From Variovorax ginsengisoli (lineage in GTDB: Bacteria > Pseudomonadota > Gammaproteobacteria > Burkholderiales > Burkholderiaceae_C), in NCBI RefSeq assembly GCF_030486595.1, contig NZ_JAUJZH010000009.1, positions 186,001-250,000 on the forward strand: a DNA stretch of 64,000 bases, written 5' to 3'. A program made the position numbers and the translations under genes. Of this stretch, positions 26,486-35,621 are shown piece after piece. The notes under the pieces were generated by a model that searched no databases, was not told the DNA's origin, and was given only the letters and a program-made list of their open reading frames with translations. Each line of letters opens with the position of its first letter. Positions within the stretch are counted from its first letter, which is position 1.

Positions 26486-27054
26486 TCACCGTGCAGCCTG
26501 ACGCAAGCGCCGATGCATTCCTGCCGCCAGGCGGGTGACGAGGGCGCCCCGACGCGGCGCCAGGGCCTTCGCGAGCGCCAGGGCGTCGGCTGCCGTCTTC
26601 GCCGTGCTGCCTGCGGTGTGCGGGCGCGGTACTCGAGCAACAAGTGATCGCGCCCCTGCTGGAACACGAAGGCGCTGCCGAGCCTCGCGGCAGCAGCCCC
26701 GCCCAATGCCGCCTCCGGAGCCAGGCCGCGTCAGGCGACGGAGCCCGCATAGGCCGGGCTGGTTCCGGGCAGCAGCTGGCTGCGCACGGTGGAGCCCGCG
26801 CCGTCGGCGCAGATCAGCAGGTCGCCTCTTTCCATCCGGCCGCTCGCGAACAGTACCGTCACGCGCTCGCCCGACTGCTTGAAGCTCACCAGCCGTTCAC
26901 CCGCATGGACGCAGCTGGCCGGCAGCGCCCTTCGCATGGCACCGTAGAGGATGTTCCGGGAGGTCTGGGTCTGCGGCATCCAGGCGCGGTGGATCACCTC
27001 GTCCTCGGCATCCAGGTAGATGCGGTCGCCCGATCGCACGCCCAGCGCGTCGGT
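26486..27054 (-). pseudogene. Remnant of an FAD-dependent monooxygenase gene
   Basis: Reading down from about 27054, LGVRSGDRIYLDAEDEVIHR, RNILYGAMRRALPASCVHAG, GDLLICADGAGSTVRSQLLP and SPAYAGSVA match the middle of the intact monooxygenase at 28203-29438. TGA then replaces the Trp of the AWRG motif (in-frame stop near 26731), and homology continues as RGLAPEAALGG and SAFVFQQGRDHLLLEY. The next block is missing, and a C-terminal helix (ADALALAKALAPRR) ends at 26486. The FAD-binding N terminus (GxGxxG) is absent altogether. So it is 5'-truncated, carries a nonsense codon and has an internal deletion. Confidence 0.8.
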
Positions 27055-27175
27055 ATGCCCGTGCCGCGACTTGTGCGACGCCTCGACTGTCGGTGGCTGG
27101 CGTTTCCGGCCGATTTCACGCGGCGGGCGGATGTCTTACAGATGCAAGATGCCGGGCACGCACCGATGCCGCGCG

Positions 27176-28189
27176 CTACTCCCTCATGCCTGCGAAGTCG
27201 ACGATGCGCTTGTATTCCACGGCGTCCCTGGCCATCAGCTGGGGCAGGTTCTCGTCGCCGCGGCCGACCACCACTCCGATGCGCTCGAGCTTCTGTCGCA
27301 CCGTTGCGTCCTGCAGCGTCTCGCGCAGCGCGCGCTGCAGCCTGGCCTGCGGATCGGGTGCCAGCCCGCGCGGCGCCATCAGCGCGTACCAGGCCACCAA
27401 GTCGTAGCCCTTGAGGGCCGGATGCTCGCCCAGCGCCGGCACATCCGGCATCAGCGCGATGCGCTGGGCACTGGTCACCGCGATCGGGACGATGCGCCCG
27501 GCATCGATGAAGGGCTTGGCTGCGCCCGGCCCGAGGAATGCGAACTCGATCGCGCCGCCCGCAAGGTCGCTGCCGATGTTGCCGGCGCCGCGGTAGGGGA
27601 CGTGGGTGATCGACAGTCCAGCCTGCTTCTTCACGAGCTCGCCCGAGAAATGCAGCATCGATCCGATGCCCGAGGTTCCGTAGCTCAACTGGCCGGGCTT
27701 CTGGCGGGCGACCGACACGAACTGCGCCAGCGAGGTCACGCCGCTCTGCGTCGATGCGACCAGTACCAGGGGAATGGCGCCGACGTAGCCGACCGGCGTC
27801 AGGTCCCTGGCGGCGTCGTACTTCTGGGCCGGATTGAGGAAACGAGTGGCGACGAATTCGCTGCTCGATCCGAAGATCAGCGTGTGGCCGTCGGGCGCCG
27901 CGTTGACCACCTTCTGCACGCCGATGGCGCCCGCGGCGCCGCCGGCGTTGTCGACGACGACGGTCGCGCCGAGCTTCTTGCCGAGCGTCTCGACAACGGC
28001 GCGGCCGACGGCATCGACGCTGCCGCCGGGTGGATAGCCGATCACGACGGTGATCGGACGGCTGGGCCAGGCCGGCTGCGCCGCCGCCGGCGCGCCCAGG
28101 ATGCAGGCGGTGGCCAGAGCGAGCAGGGCTGTGAGTCGTCGGGCGTTGCGAACGCGAACGCAGGGCGATGAAGACATGGCTGGGTGCAT
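27176..28189 (-). CDS. Bug/TctC-family periplasmic binding protein
   Basis: 337 residues from ATG 28189 (an ATG at 28177 is also possible). Signal peptide RRLTALLALATACILGAPAAA, then RPITVVIGYPPGGSVDAVGR, DGHTLIFGSSSEFV and HVPYRGAGNIGSDLAGGAIEF. It begins 13 bp after the FAD monooxygenase stop and is the final gene of the 12-gene catabolic operon, suggesting it delivers a pathway substrate or related carboxylate. No cognate TctAB permease is in the window. Confidence 0.9.
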   Translation of the reverse strand: MHPAMSSSPCVRVRNARRLTALLALATACILGAPAAAQPAWPSRPITVVIGYPPGGSVDAVGRAVVETLGKKLGATVVVDNAGGAAGAIGVQKVVNAAPDGHTLIFGSSSEFVATRFLNPAQKYDAARDLTPVGYVGAIPLVLVASTQSGVTSLAQFVSVARQKPGQLSYGTSGIGSMLHFSGELVKKQAGLSITHVPYRGAGNIGSDLAGGAIEFAFLGPGAAKPFIDAGRIVPIAVTSAQRIALMPDVPALGEHPALKGYDLVAWYALMAPRGLAPDPQARLQRALRETLQDATVRQKLERIGVVVGRGDENLPQLMARDAVEYKRIVDFAGMRE

Positions 28190-28202
28190 GAAGAAAGCGA
28201 GC

Positions 28203-29438
28203 TCAGTGCGCCACGGGCGGAACGGCGGTTTCGCGCATCACGGCCTCGGTGCTCCGGTAGCGTTCGGCCATCTCGCGCTCGGCCGGCGTGCTGATCTGCG
28301 CCTGCATGTAGGCGCCCAGCGCGCGTGCGTGGTTGACGATGAAGCTGCCGGCGCCGAGACGCGAGGCCTCGTAAGCCTGCAGCGCGGACGGCACATCGGG
28401 CGTTTCGGCGAGCGCACGAACCAGCGCCGCGGCGTCGCTGCCGGCCTTGGTGACGCCCATCCCGCAATGCGGCCGGGCAACGAAGGCCGCGTCGCCCAGC
28501 AGCGCCACCCGGCCGAAGGCCAGCGCCGAGCTTTCCAGATCGAAGATCGGCTGGAAGAACAGGTTCGGCGTCTTCTGCACCACCTCCGCGAACTGCGGCG
28601 CCAGTACCTCTTGCGCCGCCTGGCGTGCGGCCGCCAGCACCTCGGGCCGGATCAGCGGCGGCGGGATGCCGTCGGGCCAGGTCTTGCCGGTCGCATCGGT
28701 CAGCATCTCGCGCAGCGTCGTGTTCTCGTCGGCCGGCCGGTACCAGACGAAGTTGTAGCGCCGCTTGCCCGGCTCCACGCTGTTGCCCTGTCCCGCTACC
28801 GGGTAGGCGATCATCTGTTCCCGCGGCGGCAGGCCGAATGCGAAGTACGGAAAGAGTTCAGCCAGGACGCGCGGCGAGAGGCTCGCTTCCTCGACCAGGC
28901 CGCGCCATGCGAGGTAGCCGGCATAGCGGGGCCGGGTGTCGGGTTGCAGCATCTGGCGCACCGTGGAGCGCAGGCCATCGGCCGCCACCAGCAGGTCGGC
29001 ATGCACCACCTCGCCATCCGCGAAGGTCGCGTGCACGCCTGCCGCATCCTGTTCGAAGGAGACCAGTTGCCGGCCGTTGTGATAGCGCTCCGACGGGAAG
29101 GCGCGGCGCAGCACCTGGTACAGGCGGCCCCAGGCGGTGAGCAGCTGCGGCAGTGGGCGCGAGTCTTCGACCTGGCCATCGCGTGCCAAGGTGATGCGCT
29201 CGCGTACCTCGACGCCGATGCCGTCGGTCACGTCGACGCCCGCGGCGCTCAGCACCTCCATCAGCTCGGGATGCGTCACGACGCCGGCGCCGCGGCCTTC
29301 CAGTTCGTCGGCCACGCGCTCGTGGACATGGACGTCCCAGCCGGCGCGCAGCAGCAGGTTGGCAGCGAACAGGCCGCCCAGGGAGCCGCCGATGACCAGC
29401 GCCTTGCGCGCGGCCTTCACGGTTTGCGGCGCGTTCAT
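28203..29438 (-). CDS. FAD-dependent aromatic monooxygenase (2,6-dihydroxypyridine hydroxylase-like)
   Basis: 411 residues from ATG 29438, overlapping the VOC stop (ATGA). All three flavoprotein hydroxylase motifs are present: KALVIGGSLGGLFAANLLLR (GxGxxG), DLLVAADGLRSTVRQ (DG motif) and VALLGDAAFVARPHCGMGV (GD motif). GRGAGVVTHPELMEVL and the YAGYLAWRGLVEE phrase are typical of the branch containing dihydroxypyridine and related ring hydroxylases. It would hydroxylate an already oxygenated ring using NAD(P)H and O2 in the cytoplasm. Exact substrate unknown. A decayed homologue lies at 26486-27054. Confidence 0.88.
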   Translation of the reverse strand: MNAPQTVKAARKALVIGGSLGGLFAANLLLRAGWDVHVHERVADELEGRGAGVVTHPELMEVLSAAGVDVTDGIGVEVRERITLARDGQVEDSRPLPQLLTAWGRLYQVLRRAFPSERYHNGRQLVSFEQDAAGVHATFADGEVVHADLLVAADGLRSTVRQMLQPDTRPRYAGYLAWRGLVEEASLSPRVLAELFPYFAFGLPPREQMIAYPVAGQGNSVEPGKRRYNFVWYRPADENTTLREMLTDATGKTWPDGIPPPLIRPEVLAAARQAAQEVLAPQFAEVVQKTPNLFFQPIFDLESSALAFGRVALLGDAAFVARPHCGMGVTKAGSDAAALVRALAETPDVPSALQAYEASRLGAGSFIVNHARALGAYMQAQISTPAEREMAERYRSTEAVMRETAVPPVAH

Positions 29439-29887
29439 GCGTGAGCTCCGTGTTCCCGGGCTTCTTCGGCCGGGTAGTTCAGCTCGATGGTGACGCCGGA
29501 CGGGTCTTCGACGAACAGTTGGTGCAGACCGATGCTTGGCACCGTGCGTTCGCGAAAACCCAGGCCGGCCTGCTGGAGCCGTCGGCGCATGTCGGGCAGG
29601 TCGGTCGCCAGGAAGGCGAGGTGGTCGATCGCGGCGCTGCCGTGCAGCGACGCCTCGCTCTTGTCGCCGAGGTACTCGATCAGGCCCTGCGGCGCGTCGG
29701 GATCGATGCCGATGATGTGCACGACGCCGAACTGGGCTTCGTCGTCGCCCTTGTAGAGCCAGAGGCCGGGGAAGTCGAATGGCGGCCGGAAGCCTTCGCG
29801 GAAGCCGAGCACGTCGACATAGAAGTGGCGCGAAGCCTCGAGCCGGGTGGTGCGCACCGAATAGTGGGCAAGGGTCTGGATGGCCAT
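29435..29887 (-). CDS. VOC (glyoxalase/extradiol-dioxygenase fold) protein
   Basis: 150 residues. One betaalphabetabetabeta unit pair: QTLAHYSVRTTRLEASRHFYVDVLGF, then IDHLAFLATDLPDMRRRL and FVEDPSGVTIELNYP. Metal-ligand candidates are His8, His about 90 and the Glu of TIELNY, so it may bind Fe or Mn. A single-module VOC protein could be a small dioxygenase, isomerase or lyase of the pathway. It is translationally coupled to the monooxygenase and lies 51 bp after the molybdenum subunit gene. Confidence 0.88.
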   Translation of the reverse strand: MAIQTLAHYSVRTTRLEASRHFYVDVLGFREGFRPPFDFPGLWLYKGDDEAQFGVVHIIGIDPDAPQGLIEYLGDKSEASLHGSAAIDHLAFLATDLPDMRRRLQQAGLGFRERTVPSIGLHQLFVEDPSGVTIELNYPAEEAREHGAHA

Positions 29888-29938
29888 GAGTGAGTCCTTG
29901 AACAGGGGATTCGAATCGGGGATTGGGAAGGCGGTCGC

Positions 29939-32053
29939 TCAACCGGCGGTGATCAGGTGCGCCAGCCGCTCGGCGGACAGCGGCAACTGCCGGGCGCGCA
30001 GGTCGAGCGCATGCGCGACCGCATTGGCGACCGCCGCGGCGGCCGGGCCCGCGGCGGCCTCGCCGGCGCCCAGGCTGGGCTCGCCCGGCCGTTCGATCAC
30101 GCGCACGGCGATCTCGGGGATCTCGTCGAAGCCCAGGATCGGGTAGTGCTCCCAGTCCCCGGACGTGATGCCGCTGCGGTCCCAGGTCACGCTTTCCTTC
30201 AGTGTCCAGCTGAGCGACTGCAGCAGGCCGCCCTCGATCTGGTTCACCAGGCCATCGGGATTGACCACCACGCCGGCATCGACCACGGCCCAGGCCTTCT
30301 CGACCCGGACCTTCTCCTCGACGCTGACCTGCATGGCGACGGCGCAGTACGCGGCCTGGTTCTTGTAGCGGCCGACGGCGATGCCCAGGCCGCTGCCGCT
30401 GCCGCTTTCGCCGCGCCGGCGCCAGCCGGCCATCTCGGCGGCCGCCTCCAGCACCGCACGCGCACGGGGGTCGCCGAGGTGGCGCAGGCGGAATTCGACC
30501 GGGTCGCAGCCGGCCCACTGCGCCAGCTCGTCCATGAAGCTTTCGATCGCATACAGGTTGGCGTAGGAGCCGAGCGAGCGCAGCGCCGACACGCGCACCG
30601 GCGAGTCGGGGATGAAGTGGTAGTCGACCTGCTGGTGGGGCAGGTCGTACAGCGCGATCGCGTTGCGGTCGCCGCCGCCCATCGGCAGCGGCAGGTCGCG
30701 CGGCGTTGGCCGCGGCAGCGGCGGATCGACCTCCCAGGCGCCGAGCAGGTTGATGCCGTCGCCCCAGCCGGGCCGGTTCATGTGGGTGTGGCTCCACAGG
30801 GACATGGCCCAGCCGCCGATGCGGCCGGCGTCGTCGAGGCCGGCCGTGAGCTGCACCACGCTGGCCGAACCGAACGGTGACATCGACATCTCGTCCTCGC
30901 GCATCCACTGCACGCGCACCGGCTGCCCGATGCGGGTGGCGGCGAAGGCGGCATCGAAGGCGGCATCGTCGGCGCCGTTGTGGCCGTAGCACCCTGCGCC
31001 TGGCGCATGGATGACCTCTACCGTCGCGGCCTCGCGTCCCAGCGCCGCGGCGATCTGGTCGCGCAGCGGATAGACGCCCTGCGTATGGGACCAGACGCGC
31101 AGCTGTCCGCCGCGCGGATCGGCCAGCGCGCAGGCCGGGCCGATGGACGCGTGCGCCAGGTAGGGGCGGGAGTAGGTGGCGCTGTAGGCCTGCAGCCCCG
31201 TGCCGGGCGTGCCGCCCTCGTGCACGCGGCGCGTGCTGGCGGGCAGGCCCTGCAGCAGCGTGACGGTGTCCTGACCCGCATGGGGATCGGGCATGGCATC
31301 GAAGTCGAGCAGCTTGCGGGCCTTGGGCAGTGCGCGCACCAGTGCGCCTTCGTGCGGGCCCACGAGGGCCAGGAAGCGGCCGCTCTGCACCACCTGCGAC
31401 ACACCCGGCAGCGCCCGCAGTTCGGCGAGGGGCACCGCCGCCAGCCGCTGCGAGGGATGCCGCCCGCGCAGCATCCGCACGTGCTGCATGCCGGGAATGA
31501 CCAGGTCCTGCAGATAGCCGGCGCCGGTGAGCTTGGCCCGGAGATCCACGCGCGGCAGCGATCGCCCCACGTAGGGCTCGGGCGCGTGACGGATGCTGGC
31601 GGGGGCCGAGACGATGGCGACGTCGAGATCGATCTCGGCGGCGAGCTCCCAGTAGTCGGTGCCGCGCGTGCCGCCGGCGTCGCTGAAGCAACCGGCATCG
31701 ACTTGCAGGTCCGACGGCGAGACATCCAGCCGGCGCGCGGCCAGCGCAACGAACACCGACCATGCGTGCGCGCAGGCCCAGCGCAGCGCCGCGCCGCCGT
31801 ACTGCACCGAGAGGCTGCCTGCGGTGTAGCCCTCGTCGGGCGAGCGGTCGGTGTGGCCGGCCACCAGCACCAACTGCGCCGGCATCAGGCCGAGGCCATC
31901 GCAGGCGATCTGCACCAGGGCCGTCTCGATCCCCTGGCCCAGTTCGACCTTGCCGGTGAACACGGTGAGCTGGCGCCCGGGTCCGATGCGCAGCCACTGG
32001 CCGAGCCGCGGATGGGCCTGGATGGCGGGCGGCGTGGAGAGCGTGGAACTCAT
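29939..32053 (-). CDS. Molybdopterin-binding hydroxylase large subunit (IorB/NicB-like)
   Basis: 704 residues from ATG 32053, overlapping the small-subunit stop (ATGA). Xanthine-dehydrogenase-family features: RIGPGRQLTVFTGKVELGQG near the start, the ab-type segment YVGRSLPRVDLRAKLTGAGY, and near the C terminus LGAGEAAAGPAAAAVANA carrying the active-site Glu. There is no FAD subunit gene and no cytochrome domain, as in two-subunit enzymes such as isoquinoline 1-oxidoreductase. These enzymes insert water-derived oxygen into N-heteroaromatic rings. Substrate unknown; the electron acceptor is also not evident. Confidence 0.9.
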   Translation of the reverse strand: MSSTLSTPPAIQAHPRLGQWLRIGPGRQLTVFTGKVELGQGIETALVQIACDGLGLMPAQLVLVAGHTDRSPDEGYTAGSLSVQYGGAALRWACAHAWSVFVALAARRLDVSPSDLQVDAGCFSDAGGTRGTDYWELAAEIDLDVAIVSAPASIRHAPEPYVGRSLPRVDLRAKLTGAGYLQDLVIPGMQHVRMLRGRHPSQRLAAVPLAELRALPGVSQVVQSGRFLALVGPHEGALVRALPKARKLLDFDAMPDPHAGQDTVTLLQGLPASTRRVHEGGTPGTGLQAYSATYSRPYLAHASIGPACALADPRGGQLRVWSHTQGVYPLRDQIAAALGREAATVEVIHAPGAGCYGHNGADDAAFDAAFAATRIGQPVRVQWMREDEMSMSPFGSASVVQLTAGLDDAGRIGGWAMSLWSHTHMNRPGWGDGINLLGAWEVDPPLPRPTPRDLPLPMGGGDRNAIALYDLPHQQVDYHFIPDSPVRVSALRSLGSYANLYAIESFMDELAQWAGCDPVEFRLRHLGDPRARAVLEAAAEMAGWRRRGESGSGSGLGIAVGRYKNQAAYCAVAMQVSVEEKVRVEKAWAVVDAGVVVNPDGLVNQIEGGLLQSLSWTLKESVTWDRSGITSGDWEHYPILGFDEIPEIAVRVIERPGEPSLGAGEAAAGPAAAAVANAVAHALDLRARQLPLSAERLAHLITAG

Positions 32054-32532
32054 GGCTGTCCTTCCGCGGGCAACCGGGCCGCGGCGGCCTCGATCGCCTT
32101 CAGGATGCGCGCATGCGCGCCGCAGCGGCACAGGTGCCGGTGCATCGTCTCTTGCAGCTCGGCCTCGGTCGGCGTGGTGGTGCGACGCAGCAGGGCGGTC
32201 ACCGACATCAGGATGCCGTTGATGCAGTAGCCGCACTGCGCGGCCTGCAGCGAGACGAAGGCGTCGAGCACGACCGTGCCGACCGGGTCGCTCGCCAGTT
32301 GCTCGACCGTGGTGAGCTCGCGGCCGGCGGTGCCCCACAGAGGCATGTCGCAGGACTGGACCGCGCGGCCGTCCATCCAGACGGTGCAGGCGCCGCAATG
32401 GCCGGCGCCGCAGCCGAAGCGCACGCCCTTGCAGTCGAGGTCGTTGCGCAGGACATAGAGCAGCAGGTCGTTCTCGTCGGCCTGCACTCGGTGCGCGCGG
32501 CCGTTGACCTTGAGTTCGAAAGTGGAAGTCAT
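32050..32532 (-). CDS. [2Fe-2S] small subunit of molybdenum hydroxylase (IorA/NicA-like)
   Basis: 160 residues from ATG 32532. The plant-type cluster is CKGVRFGCGAGHCGACTVWM with the fourth Cys in AVQSC. The second, helical-domain cluster is AAQCGYCINGIL plus HLCRCGAHARI. Eight cysteines in the right spacing support a functional electron-transfer subunit. It pairs with the 704-residue subunit downstream and is coupled to it by a 4-base overlap. Confidence 0.95.
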   Translation of the reverse strand: MTSTFELKVNGRAHRVQADENDLLLYVLRNDLDCKGVRFGCGAGHCGACTVWMDGRAVQSCDMPLWGTAGRELTTVEQLASDPVGTVVLDAFVSLQAAQCGYCINGILMSVTALLRRTTTPTEAELQETMHRHLCRCGAHARILKAIEAAAARLPAEGQP

Positions 32533-32557
32533 GGGCACTCGAAATGGGGCCGCGCGC

Positions 32558-33703
32558 TCAGGCGTCCGCTGCCATGGCGGGCTTGCGGAGGCCGGCGGCG
32601 CGACGGTACGGCGGGGGGTAGTAAGGCGTGATGCCCAGCGTCTCCGCTGCTCGCCAGACCCAGCGCGGGTCGGCCAGGAAGGGGCGCGCCAGGGCGACCT
32701 GATCGGCCTGGCCCGAGGCCACGATCGCGGCCGCCTGCGCCGGCTCGCTGATGCCGCCGACGGCGCGGGTGGCGATCCCGCTGCGGCGCCGCACTTGCGC
32801 GGCCAGCCCGACCTGGAAGCCGGGGCCGAACGGAATGCGCTCGCCGCGCACCACGAAGCCGCTGCTCACGCAGACGTAGCCGAAGCCGATGTCCTTGAGG
32901 CCCTGGGCCAGGCGCACCGCGTCGTCGACCCCGAGGCCGCCTTCGGCCCAGTCGGTTCCGGTGATGCGGGCACCGAGCACCCGGCTGCCGGGCACCTGCT
33001 CGTGCAGGCGCCGGGCGATGTGCAGCGGCAGCCGGTCGCGCCCGGCCGCGTCGCCGCCCCAGGCGTCGTCGCGCCGGTTCGATAGCGGCGACTGGAACTG
33101 GTGCAGCAGGTAGCCGTGCGCGCAGTGCAGCTCGATGACATCGAAGCCCAGGCGCACGGCGCGCCGCGCGGCGTCGACGTAGGCCTCGACCAGCCCTTCG
33201 ATGCCGGCTTCGTCGAGCGCCTCGGGCGTGTGCCAGTCGGGCGCGAAGGGCAGGGCGCTCGGCGCCGCGCAGCGCCACGGCGCGCCGCCGTCGCCGCCGG
33301 CCTTCAGCGGCCCGCCGCCTTCCCAGGGCACCTGGGCCGAGCCCTTGCGGCCCGCATGGCCGAGCTGGATGCCGAAGCGCGTGCTTGGCGCGGCCACCGC
33401 GCGTGCGGCCTGCAGCACGCGCGACAGCGCGGCCTCCGCGGCGTCGCTGTAGAGGCCCAGGCAGCCGTGCGTGATGCGCCCGCGGGCGTCGACGGCGGTG
33501 GCTTCGACCATGACCAGGCCGGCGCCCGACATCGCGAGCTGCATGAGGTGCTGCAGGTGCCAGTCGTTGGCGACGCCGTCGCGCGCCGAGTACTGGCACA
33601 TGGGCGAGACGACGATGCGGTTGGGGAAGTGCATCCCGCCCATCGCGAGTGCGCTGAACAGGTGGGATTCGGGTGCTGCGGGTGACGTGACGGACATGGT
33701 CAT
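32558..33703 (-). CDS. NADH:flavin oxidoreductase, old yellow enzyme family (YqjM-like)
   Basis: 381 residues. FMN TIM-barrel motifs: FPNRIVVSPMCQYSARDG, VMVEATAVDARGRI, GIQLGHAGRKGSA, ELHCAHGYLLHQFQSPLSN and IATRAVGGISEP. The Cys in SPMCQYS and the HCAH pair mark the thermophilic-like (YqjM) class, which reduces activated C=C bonds with NAD(P)H. In the operon it could reduce a ring or an unsaturated cleavage product. It starts 13 bp after the amidohydrolase stop. Confidence 0.92.
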   Translation of the reverse strand: MTMSVTSPAAPESHLFSALAMGGMHFPNRIVVSPMCQYSARDGVANDWHLQHLMQLAMSGAGLVMVEATAVDARGRITHGCLGLYSDAAEAALSRVLQAARAVAAPSTRFGIQLGHAGRKGSAQVPWEGGGPLKAGGDGGAPWRCAAPSALPFAPDWHTPEALDEAGIEGLVEAYVDAARRAVRLGFDVIELHCAHGYLLHQFQSPLSNRRDDAWGGDAAGRDRLPLHIARRLHEQVPGSRVLGARITGTDWAEGGLGVDDAVRLAQGLKDIGFGYVCVSSGFVVRGERIPFGPGFQVGLAAQVRRRSGIATRAVGGISEPAQAAAIVASGQADQVALARPFLADPRWVWRAAETLGITPYYPPPYRRAAGLRKPAMAADA

Positions 33704-33716
33704 GGCTCCTGGCGGG

Positions 33717-34859
33717 TCAGCGCATCGGCGCGATGTCGAGCAGCTTCAGGGCGTTGAGCCCTTCGATCTGCGCCACCTCGTCGCTCGACAGGCCGCGCAC
33801 CGAGGCGATCAGTTCCCGGGGCCGCTCCTCGCCCATGTCGTAGGGATAGTCGGTGCCGAGCAGCACCCGGTCGGCACCGAAGAGATCGACCAGATGGCGC
33901 AGCATCTCGGGGTCGAACACCATCGTATCGACATAGAAGGTCTTGAGATAGCTCGACGGCGCGCGATCGATCACCGTGCGGCAATCCTTGCGCGCGCGCC
34001 AGGCGTGGTCCATGCGCGCCCAGTAATGCGCCACGTAGCCGCCGCCATGCGCCGCGATGAACCTGATGTTCGGATGGCGCGCCACGACGCCGTCGAAGAT
34101 CAGGTGGCTGACGGCCACGGTCGTGTCCAACGGGTTGCCGATCACGTTGTTGAAGTAGTGGTCGGTCAGCCGGGAACCTTCCGAGAAGCCGACCGGATGC
34201 AGGAAGATCACCGCACCGAGCGCGTCGGCGCGGGCGAAGAAGGGTTCCAGCCCGAGTCTGGCATCGGTCAGGTCGAGCCCGTTGACGTTGGTGTTGATCT
34301 CGATGCCGCGCAGGCCGAGCGTGCCGATCGCGTGGTCGAGCTCCTGGATCGCGAGCTCGGCATTCTGCAGCGGCACCGAGCCGAGGCCGACGAAGCGCCG
34401 CGGCGTGGCCGCCACCAGCGCCGCGATGCCTTCGTTCACCTGGCGGGCCAGGACTGCCCCGCGCTCCGGCGGCGTGAAATAGAAGAACTGGAAAGGCGCC
34501 GGGCTGATCGCCTGGATGTCGATGCCCATGCGGTCCATATCGTCGAGGCGCTGGTCGACGCCGGTCAGCTTCGGCGCACGCTCCCGCATCTGCGCGACGT
34601 TGGTCTCGCGCGTGAGTGCGTTCGCATGGATCACGCTCGGGTCGTGGCGACCGACGTCGAGGTCGCTCGCCGCCTTGGCGACCTCCGGGTTCAGGTAGTG
34701 GCAGTGGACGTCGACGACCGGCGGGCGGTCGCCGCGCACCGGTGCCGACGCGCTGGCCGCGCTCGGCATCGAAAGGGCGGCCGAGCGCGCGCGGCCCGTC
34801 GGCGCTGCGGCGTGGTGGTGGGTCGGGTCGGTGCAGTGGGGGGAGCAGGTGTAGAGCAC
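33717..34859 (-). CDS. Amidohydrolase-family protein (ACMSD-like, PF04909)
   Basis: 380 residues from GTG 34859, preceded by CGGAAC. The first 45 residues are a Cys/His- and Ala/Ser-rich extension not typical of the family. Then VVDVHCHYLNPEV (HxH metal site), VIFLHPVGF, IRFIAAHGGGYVAHY and VLLGTDYPYDMG with the metal-binding Asp. Relatives decarboxylate or hydrolyse ring-cleavage products, for example aminocarboxymuconate semialdehyde decarboxylase. It lies between the importer genes and the flavin reductase in one operon. Confidence 0.9.
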   Translation of the reverse strand: MLYTCSPHCTDPTHHHAAAPTGRARSAALSMPSAASASAPVRGDRPPVVDVHCHYLNPEVAKAASDLDVGRHDPSVIHANALTRETNVAQMRERAPKLTGVDQRLDDMDRMGIDIQAISPAPFQFFYFTPPERGAVLARQVNEGIAALVAATPRRFVGLGSVPLQNAELAIQELDHAIGTLGLRGIEINTNVNGLDLTDARLGLEPFFARADALGAVIFLHPVGFSEGSRLTDHYFNNVIGNPLDTTVAVSHLIFDGVVARHPNIRFIAAHGGGYVAHYWARMDHAWRARKDCRTVIDRAPSSYLKTFYVDTMVFDPEMLRHLVDLFGADRVLLGTDYPYDMGEERPRELIASVRGLSSDEVAQIEGLNALKLLDIAPMR

Positions 34860-34895
34860 GTGAGTTCCGTTCGATGTGTGTTGGAAAAGTCCGGG

Positions 34896-35621
34896 CTAGA
34901 ACACGCCGAGATGGCGGGTCGCGAGTTCGGGTTCGGCGCGCACGGCGTCGGCGCTGCCGGCATGCACGACGTGGCCGGTGTTGAGCACGACCACGTCGTC
35001 CGCCACCTCGAGCGCCAGGTTGAAGTTCTGCTCGACCAGCACGATCGAGAGCCGGTCGGCCTTGAGCATCTTGATGGCCTGCGCCACCTCCGCGACGATC
35101 AGCGGCGCGAGCCCTTCCGACGGCTCGTCGAGCAGCAGCACGCGCGGGTTGCCCATCAGCGCGCGGCCGATCGCGAGCATCTGCTGCTCGCCGCCGGAAA
35201 GGGTGCCGGCACGCTGGCGCATGCGCTCCTTGAGGCGGCCGAAGGTGGCGTAGACGCGCTCGAGGTTCCAGGCGTGCTTGCCGTCGTCATTCGCCCGCGC
35301 CGCCTGTTCGGCCACCTGCAAGTTCTCCAGCACCGTCAGGCTCGGGAAGATGCGCCGGCCCTGGGGCACCAGCCGCATGCCGGCGCGGGCGATGCCTTCG
35401 GGCGACAAGCGTTCCACCGGGCGGCCCGCGAGGCGGATGCTGCCGGCCCGTGCCTGGTGCAGGCCCGCGAAGGTGTTGAGCGAGGTGCTCTTGCCGGCGC
35501 CGTTGCGTCCCAGCAGCGCCAGCACGCGACCCTCTTGCAGGTTCATCGACAGCCGGTGCACGACCTGGCTCTGCCCGTAGCAGACGTCGAGTTCGCTCAC
35601 GCTCAATGCATCAGTGGCCAA
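34896..35621 (-). CDS. ABC transporter ATPase, LivF type
   Basis: 241 residues. Walker A LLGRNGAGKSTSLNTF, Q-loop LVPQGRRIFPSLTVLENL, signature TLSGGEQQMLAIGRALMG and Walker B VLLLDEPSEGLAP are all intact. It overlaps the LivG gene by 11 bases. Together with LivG, LivM, LivH and the binding protein it makes a complete branched-chain amino acid-type importer. Such importers also carry aromatic compounds when they sit in catabolic operons. Confidence 0.94.
   Translation of the reverse strand: MATDALSVSELDVCYGQSQVVHRLSMNLQEGRVLALLGRNGAGKSTSLNTFAGLHQARAGSIRLAGRPVERLSPEGIARAGMRLVPQGRRIFPSLTVLENLQVAEQAARANDDGKHAWNLERVYATFGRLKERMRQRAGTLSGGEQQMLAIGRALMGNPRVLLLDEPSEGLAPLIVAEVAQAIKMLKADRLSIVLVEQNFNLALEVADDVVVLNTGHVVHAGSADAVRAEPELATRHLGVF

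Noticed and set aside
28203-31997. A single open frame of about 1264 codons on the minus strand covering monooxygenase, VOC and Mo-subunit genes
   Set aside because: It is a high-GC read-through: only its last 411 codons are the monooxygenase; the rest is an off-frame shadow of the VOC and molybdenum subunit genes, which have proper motifs in their own frames.
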